NCBI GenBank assembly: GCA_036654795.1
Contig: JAVVRI010000072.1
Span: forward strand, 1 to 15,644
DNA: 15,644 nucleotides
Source of the DNA: JAVVRI01 sp036654795
GTDB taxonomy: Bacteria; Bacteroidota; Bacteroidia; Bacteroidales; Tannerellaceae
Direction of reading: 5' to 3'
Positions 8,214-15,582 of the stretch are shown in pieces. Made by a program: the position numbers and the translations under genes. Positions within the stretch are counted from its first letter, which is position 1. Every line of letters starts with the position of its first letter. The notes beneath the pieces are model-generated. The model was not told the origin of the DNA. It made no database searches and saw only the letters and a program-made list of their open reading frames with translations.

Positions 8214-9446
8214 TTATTTTATTGAATGATCTGCCTGTACCTCTTTTCCTGTCCAGGCTCTCAGACTTGTCCATTCCGTGTAAGGAGCCGACCAGAAGCC
8301 GTCCGTTTCCGGCAGTCCGAGCGGGAGAAAACCTACAGCACAGAGATAGGCACTACCCGTATTAATATAAGATTCGGAGATGCGGATCTGGTTCTTACCA
8401 TTGAAGCCTACACGTATCCATCCGTTCTCGTCGAAATTAGTAGGCGCGGTAAACAAGTTACGAATCACAGCCGTCAAGGCGCAACGCACCTGCGCCGGCT
8501 CTACCGGTTTAGGCAAGATGTGCATAAGGGCAGCTTGTCCTAACGCATGAAAAGCACCCACCCGATAAACAATAGAACGCCCCACCACAGGGAAGGTACC
8601 TTCGGGCGAGATAAAACGCTCTAACTGCTCGGCATAGCGGGTATGGCGTTCTAACTGTGTATCTAGGAAGTCAGCACCTGCTATGTTATGCTTTTTCATA
8701 ACGACCAACACATCCGTCAGCATGGGATGGATCACAAAGCTATTATAATAATCCATGTGAAACTTAGGACCGTCGCCATATAAACCATCGCCCTTATACC
8801 ACTCATCGCGAAATTTATAGACGCCGTGCGTAAGGCGATCCTTATCACATTCGCCTGTATATTCAAGCAGAGCCGCCTCAATAGTCGAAGCAAACAAAAG
8901 CCAGTTGTTATCCCAAGGCTTAATGGCACGGCTACGCTTCAGTTCGGTGATCATCCATTCTTGTGCCTGCTTGTCCATTCTTCCCCACAACTGTTTAGGG
9001 GCGCGGAGCAATCCTTGCGCTAGGAAAGCGGCGTCAACTAGAGGTTGATAAGGCTCCCCGAAGATCAGATAATCGGGCGATTTTGGATTGACAGCATTCT
9101 TCAGTCCCTTCACAGCTAGGTTGATGTATTTCTCACGCAGTTTGCCTTCGGGTGTGTTGTCCGGCCCCAATTCAAGCCAGGGAGATATACCGCAGATCAA
9201 GCGCCCAACGGCTTCAAGGTAAGACACATTCCTCCGGTCGTTTGAGAGCGATTCGTAAGGCATATTCTTCTTCAATGTGCCGGCAGCCAGATTGGTCAGT
9301 ACCGGATCAGCCAGACGGACTACTGTTTCTACCCATACGGCGCGATCCTCGCTTCCCGTCGGCTGTTTAGCTTGCTGAGCTTTCATCCCGCCGCCGGATA
9401 GCAGCAGGAGGGAAAGCAATAGAATGAGACTCTTGTTCATCTTCAT
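8214..9446 (-). CDS. DUF2264 family protein, probable secreted glycoside hydrolase
   Basis: The 410-aa protein has a signal peptide (residues 4-23, cut after KAQ or nearby). Its alpha-rich sequence is typical of DUF2264, which is expected to form an (alpha/alpha)6 barrel. Conserved-looking blocks are NNWLLF (180-185), YGDGPKFHMDYYNSFVIHP (223-241) and GRSIVYRVGAF (289-299). From memory, members of this domain family have been placed in GH154 with beta-glucuronidase activity. That would fit a cluster with two GH88 enzymes and a lyase, but it is inference. The ATG at 9446 overlaps the preceding GH88 stop as ATGA, and a second Met two codons later is an alternative start. The GH3 gene starts 5 bp after its stop. 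No damage to the frame is seen. Confidence 0.8.
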   Translation of the reverse strand: MKMNKSLILLLSLLLLSGGGMKAQQAKQPTGSEDRAVWVETVVRLADPVLTNLAAGTLKKNMPYESLSNDRRNVSYLEAVGRLICGISPWLELGPDNTPEGKLREKYINLAVKGLKNAVNPKSPDYLIFGEPYQPLVDAAFLAQGLLRAPKQLWGRMDKQAQEWMITELKRSRAIKPWDNNWLLFASTIEAALLEYTGECDKDRLTHGVYKFRDEWYKGDGLYGDGPKFHMDYYNSFVIHPMLTDVLVVMKKHNIAGADFLDTQLERHTRYAEQLERFISPEGTFPVVGRSIVYRVGAFHALGQAALMHILPKPVEPAQVRCALTAVIRNLFTAPTNFDENGWIRVGFNGKNQIRISESYINTGSAYLCAVGFLPLGLPETDGFWSAPYTEWTSLRAWTGKEVQADHSIK

Positions 9447-10648
9447 TTCGATTCGTTATTAAGTAATTTTTTCATGCGCATCAGTGCTTCTACATAATAA
9501 TAATCAGCATACGAAAGCGGAACGTCCACTTCGCTGTTATTCGGAAAATGACCAGTAGAATGCATCAATGCAAAATTACGATTCGTTCCTTTAACTGCCA
9601 AATATTCGGGCGAAGTAAGTGAGCGAAGTTGCTGTTCTGCAATCGTTCGGCACTCTTTACCGAACTCATCTTTGTTCATCTGGCTCAATTCGATGAAAGC
9701 AGAAGCCATAATAGCTGCTGCCGAAGCATCGCGCGGGGTATTAGGAATCTCCGGCATATCGAAATCCCAATAGGGTACTTTGTCTTCCGGCATATTCGGA
9801 TGGTTCATGATGAACTTAGCCACGTTGTTGGCTTGCGTCAGATACTCCGGCTTTCCTGTTTCGGCATACATCATCGTAAAGCCGTACAAAGCCCACGCCT
9901 GTCCACGTGCCCACGCTGATTCGTCAGCATATCCTTGATGGGTTTGCTTCAGATGAGGTAGTGCCGTCAGTGTGTCGTAAGACACCACATGATAGCAACT
10001 AAAGTCTGGTCTAAAATGGTTTGCCATCGTCTTATCCGCATGCGAGATAGCCATATTCTTAAACCGCTCGTCGCCCGTCAGACGGGACACGGAGGTAAAG
10101 AATTCCAGATTCATCATATTGTCAATGATCACCGGAAACTGCCACTTCTCCTTGTTGAAGTCCCAGGACTTGATCGCTCCTACCCGCTCATCAAAGCGCG
10201 TTGCCAACGAGTTAGCACCGGTTATCATCACCTCTTTATAAGCAGAATCCTGCGTCAGCCGATATCCGTTACCAAAGCTACAGTTGATCATAAAGCCAAG
10301 GTCATGACTATAAGTTATCGACTTAGCTTTTTCTATCCGCGCCGTGTACATGGCTGCATACTTCTTTAACTCAGGCGTTGGATTGTTTTCATACAGATAC
10401 CAAAGCTCACCGGGAAAGAAACCAGAGCACCACCAAGCGTAGTCGCTGGTAGCCAGTTCGCCCTTCTTATTGATCGTCTTCGGTAATTTACCCTCTTGAC
10501 TCTCCAAAGCGGCAGCCATCAATAACGCCTGCTCAGTAGCACCAGCTAACCCTCTGTCCACTACGGCTGACATTGGTTCCGCTCCGCTATTACAAGAGAG
10601 CAGCATTGCTGCTACTCCCCCTAAAATACTATTTAAGAAATAATTCAT
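9443..10648 (-). CDS. Second GH88 unsaturated glucuronyl hydrolase, lipoprotein
   Basis: The 401-aa family 88 enzyme has the same predicted reaction as the gene at 2257-3465: removal of a 4,5-unsaturated uronyl residue from lyase products. The lipobox is MLLSC with Cys19, and no acidic surface-export motif follows, so a periplasmic side is likely. Core motifs are SGFFPG (75-80), SHDLGFMINC with Asp116, VIIDNMMNLE with Asp176, ARGQAWALYG (247-256) and NSEVDVPLSYADYYY (371-385). The two proteins share most of these blocks word for word and are clearly paralogues, but this one lacks the short ERGW duplication before the second Asp. It begins 14 bp after the SusC/SusD remnant and ends in an ATGA overlap with the DUF2264 gene. 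A difference in linkage or sugar preference between the two GH88s is likely but not visible. Confidence 0.92.
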   Translation of the reverse strand: MNYFLNSILGGVAAMLLSCNSGAEPMSAVVDRGLAGATEQALLMAAALESQEGKLPKTINKKGELATSDYAWWCSGFFPGELWYLYENNPTPELKKYAAMYTARIEKAKSITYSHDLGFMINCSFGNGYRLTQDSAYKEVMITGANSLATRFDERVGAIKSWDFNKEKWQFPVIIDNMMNLEFFTSVSRLTGDERFKNMAISHADKTMANHFRPDFSCYHVVSYDTLTALPHLKQTHQGYADESAWARGQAWALYGFTMMYAETGKPEYLTQANNVAKFIMNHPNMPEDKVPYWDFDMPEIPNTPRDASAAAIMASAFIELSQMNKDEFGKECRTIAEQQLRSLTSPEYLAVKGTNRNFALMHSTGHFPNNSEVDVPLSYADYYYVEALMRMKKLLNNESK

Positions 10649-10662
10649 TGGATAAAGTTTAT

Positions 10663-10992
10663 TTATTTAACATCCCACCACAATCTTACATGCGGATCAT
10701 TATCTTTAGACTGTGCATTATAGTTATCGGTGTTCATAGAAGCCTCGTTCGAAGAGTACATCAGACGTACCGGTGTATTCTCCTTATTTTGTAAGATTCC
10801 ATTATCGCGATCGTCTTCCACTGTCGCACCAGCAATCGGACCAAGTTGGTCTGTAATAACGCCTGTTACTCCTCCCTTTTGTTGAGCAATCTCCATAGAT
10901 GGAGCAAGTACCCTCTTAGCCTCTATACTACCCGTGGAGAGCAGCGTGGCAGAGAGTAATAGTAAGCTTACTTGTTTAAAATGCTTTTTCAT
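10663..10992 (-). pseudogene. In-frame SusC N-terminus / SusD C-terminus fusion remnant
   Basis: This 109-aa ORF sits where a susC-susD pair is expected: first in the minus operon, opposite an HTCS gene. Residues 1-25 are a signal peptide (MKKHFKQVS start). Residues 39-58, with GVTGVITDQLGPIAGATV, read like the start of the carboxypeptidase-regulatory-like domain at the mature N-terminus of SusC TonB-dependent transporters. The domain breaks off after GATV. Residues about 73-109 (TPVRLMYSSNEASMNTDNYN, ending in RLWWDVK) resemble the extreme C-terminal tail of SusD/RagB proteins. The plug, the barrel and nearly all of SusD are missing, normally about 4-5 kb. The join lies near residues 58-66 (about 10795-10821) beside the palindrome ATCGCGAT. 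The frame stays open, so a small exported peptide might still be made, but it cannot form a transporter. An unrelated small secreted protein is a less likely alternative. Confidence 0.68.
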
Positions 10993-11033
10993 AAAATGTT
11001 GTTTGTGAGTTTCATTAATAAATTAACAGGAGA

Positions 11034-11041
11034 CAAAAATA
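11034..11041 (-). promoter_or_regulatory. Candidate -7 element of the minus-strand PUL operon
   Basis: On the minus strand TATTTTTG matches TAnnTTTG exactly. It lies about 41 bases before the start of the SusC/SusD remnant, giving a short leader. The only TTG upstream is about 26 bases away, further than the usual 19-21, so the -33 element is poor. That would suit a promoter needing the neighbouring HTCS as activator. The call is motif-based. Confidence 0.45.
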
Positions 11042-11102
11042 GCGGATCGCCATTCCCGTCTCTCACACAAGCCGTTTCTTCTTTAGTATTATCAAGTAAT
11101 GT

Positions 11103-11132
11103 ACGATTTTACTACAGAATACACGATTTTAC
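11103..11132. repeat. 20-bp-spaced direct repeats, candidate HTCS operator
   Basis: ACGATTTTAC occurs at 11103-11112 and again at 11123-11132, exactly 20 bp apart, so both copies face the same side of the helix. AraC-type DNA-binding domains such as that of the HTCS often bind paired direct repeats with this sort of spacing. The pair lies about 60-100 bases upstream of the candidate -7 element of the minus operon. The repeat is seen directly; its function is inferred. Confidence 0.5.
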
Positions 11133-11315
11133 CATAAAGAATATCCGCGTTCACTCAGAGAACCTTTATAATAGGTACCGATTATTTTCTAATTGTTCGT
11201 TGTTCGTACATCATATCATGCAAAGATATGTAGCAAAGCGTCAGCAATCAAGGTGGCACAGCATCCAATCGTTTTATACCTCTGTATCGTTTATTTTATC
11301 CTGAAAAATGCCTAT

Positions 11316-11417
11316 TTATTCATAGACCGACAGCTGTCGGTCTATAAGCCGACTATTGTCAATCTATAAGCCGACAACTGTCGGTCTATAGGCTGATAGC
11401 TGTCGGCTTATGAATAA
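11316..11417. repeat. Four tandem 22-bp palindromic repeats forming one long dyad
   Basis: Four imperfect 22-bp units lie head to tail at 11321-11342, 11343-11364, 11365-11386 and 11387-11408. Each is TATA (CATA in the first) followed by a palindrome of the type RRCCGACARCTGTCGGYY. The first core, GACCGACAGCTGTCGGTC (11325-11342), is a perfect 18-bp palindrome. The outer flanks TTATTCATA (11316-11324) and TATGAATAA (11409-11417) are exact inverted repeats, so the whole array also folds as one dyad centred near 11366. It could be a multi-site operator, a REP-like dispersed element or a long hairpin in the HTCS leader region. Most differences between units are transitions. Confidence 0.9.
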
Positions 11418-11506
11418 TTCGTTTGAAAAGTAAGAAAAGATAGAACAATCACCAACAGTTGTAAGGGGAGTCTGTTGTTTTACATTTCTTCTTTCGGCAA
11501 GAGCGA

Positions 11507-11535
11507 TTGCGTTACGAATAAATAAACTATATTTG
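11507..11535 (+). promoter_or_regulatory. Candidate promoter of the HTCS gene
   Basis: TATATTTG at 11528-11535 matches the Bacteroides -7 consensus TAnnTTTG. A TTG at 11507-11509 lies 18 bases upstream as a weak -33 element. Transcription would begin near 11541 and give a leader of about 37 bases before the ATG at 11578. This is consistent with constitutive low-level expression of the sensor, but it rests on motif matching. Confidence 0.5.
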
Positions 11536-11577
11536 CCGTCTGTTGTAATTCGTTTGACATATGATTGATCTATACCC

Positions 11578-14500
11578 ATGAAGAAGCACAAATATATTAC
11601 ACTGCTAATATATTTATTCATCGCGTCCTGCTGCTACGCGAATGAATTCCTTTTCACGCATATTAATGTAGACAACGGGTTGTCGCATGCATCGGCTACG
11701 TCCATCTATCAAGATAAATTGGGCTCTATCTGGTTTGGAAACAAATATCTGAATGTCTATTCCGACAATACGCTGCGTTCCTATTCCCTCTCCGACTATC
11801 TGCCGGGCGCCGAGCATAACAATATACATGCGATCTGTGGGGATGGAGAGGAAAAGCTTTATATGCTTTCGAACACTCGATTGATCTCTTACGACATCCG
11901 GACGGAACGGTTTGTAGACACTCGAATTAACACGCACACCATCTGTTATACCCGAAGCAAATTGCTTTATTGCTTGCAAAACAAAGTACTCAGCTATACT
12001 GACAACGCACCGTCAAAACAGATCTGCGCCCTGCCGGACACATCGGGCGCAATCACTGCCCTTTTGTTTGGAGAAGAGGCGCTTTGGATAGGAACCGACC
12101 GGGGGCTTTATTGCTACCGGGGCAATGCGTTATCCCTTATGCTACCCAATGTGGACGTCTCCTGTCTGTTTTTCGATTCGAGGAGAAACCTTTGGGTAGG
12201 TACTACGGCTGACGGGGCGAAGAGCTATTGCCCCCAAACCAACCAATGGACTGATTTCAGAGAGGAAAGCACCTCATCTCCCTTAATCAACAACCAAGTA
12301 CGCTGCATCAACGAGGACGGGAAGAAGAACGTCTGGATTGGGACTTATAAAGGACTTACCATTGTTTCAGGCACGTCGGAGAGGATAGACCACGTCACGT
12401 ATAACAGTGCTTCTGCCTGGTCGCTCAGCCATTCATCCGTCTACGCTATCTGTCGCGACCAGCAAGGAGGCATGTGGGTAGGCACTTATTACGGAGGCAT
12501 TGATTACTTCAATCCGGTTACGGAGCAATACACCTATTACGCCGCGGACGATGCCGAACCTTCCGCTCTGCATGGCTTTATATTCGGCAACATGACGGAA
12601 GATGCAAAGGGCAACCTTTACATCGGTACGGAGAATGGAGGTGTAAATATATTGAACAAACAGACTCACCGGATCAGCCATCTGAAAGCACCCGGAAGAG
12701 GCGAAGCGCTGCATACCGTAAAAGCCGTCTGGTTCGACCGGGAAGAGGAGCGCCTCTTTATCGGAACATTTCAGGAAGGACTCACGACGTACACGCCGGG
12801 CAACGGGCAATTCAAGCCGATTCAATCCGAATGGATGGCAGAAAAGAAGCACCAGATCATCCTCCGCCTGCAACCTTGGAAGGAGTTTGTCATCGTGCTG
12901 ACGCAGGGTGGTTTGTTTAAGCTAGATAGGAACACACTGGAACTCTCCCCGCTGCTTGGCGGTGAAGAAGCACTTGCGGAAAAGAACTATATGCAAAGCA
13001 TGTACATAAGCCGCGCCAATACCTTATGGCTGTCTTCATCCGACGAATATGTGCAGGCCATTGACCTGCAAACCCACCGGGTTAGCAGTCCGGACACGTT
13101 AAAGAGCATCATCGACAAAGCAACCGTCTACAGCATGTGCGAAGATGAGCAAGGGCGGATCTACTTTGTTGTTGAAGGGAAAGGCATTGTGCGCTACGAT
13201 CCGAAAGATGGTGAGGTAGTTCGTTATAGTAAAGAGACGGGCGAATTGCTGGCCAACCCCTATCATCAGCTCCTCATTCTCCCCAAGGGGAAGCTACTGG
13301 CCACCTTCAACCACGGAATCACGTTGCTCGATCCGGAGAGCAAGAAGTCCAACCATACGTTCTTCAACAAGACGACGCCTCTTTCCTCGTTGAACATCAA
13401 TTGTGGTGTTTACGCCTCGCCACCGACCAACGAGTTGTTTATAGGTGGCATCAAAGGACTTATTTCGCTCAAAGAAGGGAGTCTGCATGCAGAGAGGAGG
13501 CCTTACCATTTATGGTTTAGCGAGCTTTCCATTAACAATGTGCCTGTGTCTATCGCCACTCACTCCTCCATCCTAAAGGAAAGCATCGCGTTTACCCGTA
13601 CACTTGAAGTGGCATACGATCAGAATAATCTGAGCTTTGAATTTGCTACTTCCAACTATAGCTCCGACAACGACCTATTCCTCTATAAGCTGGAAGGGCT
13701 GGATAAAGAGTGGACGCCGGCCAAACACAAATCGTTTACCTACACGGCGTTGCCACCGGGTAGCTATAACCTGCTCGTACAAGAATCGGAAAACAGCGAA
13801 AAGCAGATCAGCTTACGGATTATTGTGCATGCTCCGTTCTATGCCTCCGTCCCGGCTCTTCTTCTTTACCTTCTTCTATTTATACTCCTACTGGTCTGGC
13901 TGATCCGCTTCAACCGAAGCAGAGCCGCCCTGAAAGTATCTTTGGCCATGGAGCATCGGGAAAAGGAGCGCATCGAGGAGTTGAACCAGATCAAACTTCG
14001 TTTCTTCACAAACATATCTCATGAAATACGCACCCCCATCACGTTGATCAGTAATCAGCTTGAAATGATCTTAATGAACAGTGGTCTGCCCGTACTACTG
14101 AAAAAGAAATTGAACAAGATATACAAACACACCTTGTACGTGCAGGAACTTATTACGGAGATACTCGACTTCAGGCGGCAGGAACAAAAGGAATTGCCCC
14201 TCCACGTCAGCCAAAGAGACCTCATCGCCTTCCTGAAAGAGATCTTCAACATCTTCACGGAATATGCGGAAAACAGGAAAGTAGCTTACACCTTTGAGGC
14301 ATCCGAAGAGGAGCTAGACCTATGGTTCGACCCGGTACAGATGAAAAAGGTATTCACCAACCTGCTCTCAAACGCCTTCAAACATACGCCGGCCGGAGGC
14401 AGTATTAGCCTATCTGTAAACCGACGTTCGGCAGATGTTGAGATCATTGTTTCCGACACGGGCTGCGGGATTCCCGACGATCAGAAGGAAACCATATTCG

Positions 14501-15567
14501 AACGGTTCTATCAGGTGGACGGTGAGCAGGCGGGCACAGGCAGTGGTATCGGGCTGGCACTTACCCGCGGCATCGTGCTTCAGCATCAAGGCACGATCCG
14601 TGTCAGCAGTCAGGCCGGCGAGCTTACCCGATTCATCGTCACACTCTTGCCGGGAGAGAGTCAATTCACAGCAGAGCAGAAGAAATCTCACAAAGAGGAG
14701 TTGCTTCCTTCCGCCCCGCTTTCCCTCCTATTGGATGATCTTGACACGGAGGAAACGCCCCGCACCAGAGAGGAAAGCCCGGAGGAGATGACAGAGAAGA
14801 GGTATTCCATCCTGCTCGTAGAAGACAACACAGAGTTGCTCGCACTTCTGGAAGAGGCTTTCGAACCGATCTACCGAGTGTACAAAGCGACGAACGGAGA
14901 AATCGGATTGCAGGTGGCATGCGAGGTCATTCCAGACTTAATCATCAGCGACGTCATGATGCCCCGCCTCTCAGGCTATGAACTCTGCCAACAGCTAAAG
15001 AACAACAGAGAGACTTCGCACATTCCCATCCTGCTGCTCACTGCTAAAGTATCGCTCGAACAGGAGTTTGAGGGCTTACAGTGTGGAGCGGACAGTTACA
15101 TAACGAAACCTTTCAACCTAGAGTTGCTGCTTCTGAAATGTAAAAACTTCATGAAAAGCCGGCAAAAGCTGCAAGCGCATTACCTCTCCTCCCAATCCAC
15201 CCTACCAACAGCTGAGTTGGCCACGAACCGTCTTGATCAGGAGTTGCTCGACCAGTCGGTAAAGCTGATTGAGAGCAACTTGCAAAACAGCGAGTTTAAT
15301 ATAGATAAATGGTGTGCAGAAGTACGGATCAGCCGCTCGAAACTATACGCCAAGATCAAAGCCATCAGCGGATTGACCCTAAACGATTTTATCCTGCAAA
15401 TAAAGTTGAACAAGAGTGCCGAGCTACTCATTCAGGCATCGGAACTCAGCATTAGCGAAATCTCTTGGAAGTGCGGCTTTGCTACGCCCGGCTATTTCGG
15501 CAAATGCTTCAAAGGCCGTTATCACGTCACCCCCGGAGAGTACCGAAATGAGCAGGCAGGCAAGTAG
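11578..15567 (+). CDS. Hybrid two-component system sensor-regulator (HTCS)
   Basis: The 1329-aa protein is a one-protein two-component system that senses a glycan fragment in the periplasm and regulates transcription of the local PUL. Order of parts: signal peptide (1-21); two beta-propellers of Reg_prop repeats (about 25-640, with blocks such as LWVGTT, VWIGTY, MWVGTY and LYIGTE); Y_Y_Y domain (about 675-752); one membrane helix (about 756-777); HisKA with SHEIRTP and phospho-accepting His815; HATPase with NLLSNAFKH (928-936), SDTGCG (959-964) and GSGIGLA (988-994); receiver with VEDN (1081-1084), phospho-accepting Asp1125 in SDVMMP and Lys1177 in TKPF; and a C-terminal AraC-type helix-turn-helix (about 1225-1325). 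All catalytic motifs are present and length is normal for the class. It is divergent from the minus operon, its most likely target. The inducing sugar cannot be told from sequence. Confidence 0.97.
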   Translation: MKKHKYITLLIYLFIASCCYANEFLFTHINVDNGLSHASATSIYQDKLGSIWFGNKYLNVYSDNTLRSYSLSDYLPGAEHNNIHAICGDGEEKLYMLSNTRLISYDIRTERFVDTRINTHTICYTRSKLLYCLQNKVLSYTDNAPSKQICALPDTSGAITALLFGEEALWIGTDRGLYCYRGNALSLMLPNVDVSCLFFDSRRNLWVGTTADGAKSYCPQTNQWTDFREESTSSPLINNQVRCINEDGKKNVWIGTYKGLTIVSGTSERIDHVTYNSASAWSLSHSSVYAICRDQQGGMWVGTYYGGIDYFNPVTEQYTYYAADDAEPSALHGFIFGNMTEDAKGNLYIGTENGGVNILNKQTHRISHLKAPGRGEALHTVKAVWFDREEERLFIGTFQEGLTTYTPGNGQFKPIQSEWMAEKKHQIILRLQPWKEFVIVLTQGGLFKLDRNTLELSPLLGGEEALAEKNYMQSMYISRANTLWLSSSDEYVQAIDLQTHRVSSPDTLKSIIDKATVYSMCEDEQGRIYFVVEGKGIVRYDPKDGEVVRYSKETGELLANPYHQLLILPKGKLLATFNHGITLLDPESKKSNHTFFNKTTPLSSLNINCGVYASPPTNELFIGGIKGLISLKEGSLHAERRPYHLWFSELSINNVPVSIATHSSILKESIAFTRTLEVAYDQNNLSFEFATSNYSSDNDLFLYKLEGLDKEWTPAKHKSFTYTALPPGSYNLLVQESENSEKQISLRIIVHAPFYASVPALLLYLLLFILLLVWLIRFNRSRAALKVSLAMEHREKERIEELNQIKLRFFTNISHEIRTPITLISNQLEMILMNSGLPVLLKKKLNKIYKHTLYVQELITEILDFRRQEQKELPLHVSQRDLIAFLKEIFNIFTEYAENRKVAYTFEASEEELDLWFDPVQMKKVFTNLLSNAFKHTPAGGSISLSVNRRSADVEIIVSDTGCGIPDDQKETIFERFYQVDGEQAGTGSGIGLALTRGIVLQHQGTIRVSSQAGELTRFIVTLLPGESQFTAEQKKSHKEELLPSAPLSLLLDDLDTEETPRTREESPEEMTEKRYSILLVEDNTELLALLEEAFEPIYRVYKATNGEIGLQVACEVIPDLIISDVMMPRLSGYELCQQLKNNRETSHIPILLLTAKVSLEQEFEGLQCGADSYITKPFNLELLLLKCKNFMKSRQKLQAHYLSSQSTLPTAELATNRLDQELLDQSVKLIESNLQNSEFNIDKWCAEVRISRSKLYAKIKAISGLTLNDFILQIKLNKSAELLIQASELSISEISWKCGFATPGYFGKCFKGRYHVTPGEYRNEQAGK

Positions 15568-15582
15568 CATTCGTGTATGATT

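Larger units (their letters stand above)
10993..11577. other. 585-bp divergent regulatory region between PUL operon and HTCS
   Basis: No gene is supported in this interval. It holds, from left to right: a candidate -7 element for the minus operon (11034-11041), a pair of direct repeats spaced 20 bp (11103-11132), an AT-rich stretch without obvious structure (about 11140-11315), a 102-bp palindromic tandem array (11316-11417), and a candidate HTCS promoter (11507-11535). The short minus-strand open frame across 11364-11621 overlaps the repeats and the HTCS start and has no recognisable content. Confidence 0.8.

Noticed and set aside
8209..8274. Upstream extension of the GH3 reading frame to an ATG at 8274
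   Set aside because: It would overlap the DUF2264 gene by 61 bases and put 22 charged residues before an otherwise normal signal peptide. The ATG at 8208 is 5 bp after the DUF2264 stop and fits far better.
11316..11417. CRISPR array
   Set aside because: The units are contiguous 22-bp palindromes with only TATA between cores. There are no unique spacers and no cas genes.
11316..11417. Transcription terminator
   Set aside because: It lies upstream of the HTCS start, far from any gene end, and no U-tract follows either side of the dyad.
11364..11621. 85-codon minus-strand open frame across the repeat array and HTCS start
   Set aside because: It covers the palindromic repeats, the HTCS promoter and the HTCS signal-peptide region, and has no domain or signal. 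It is a chance frame.
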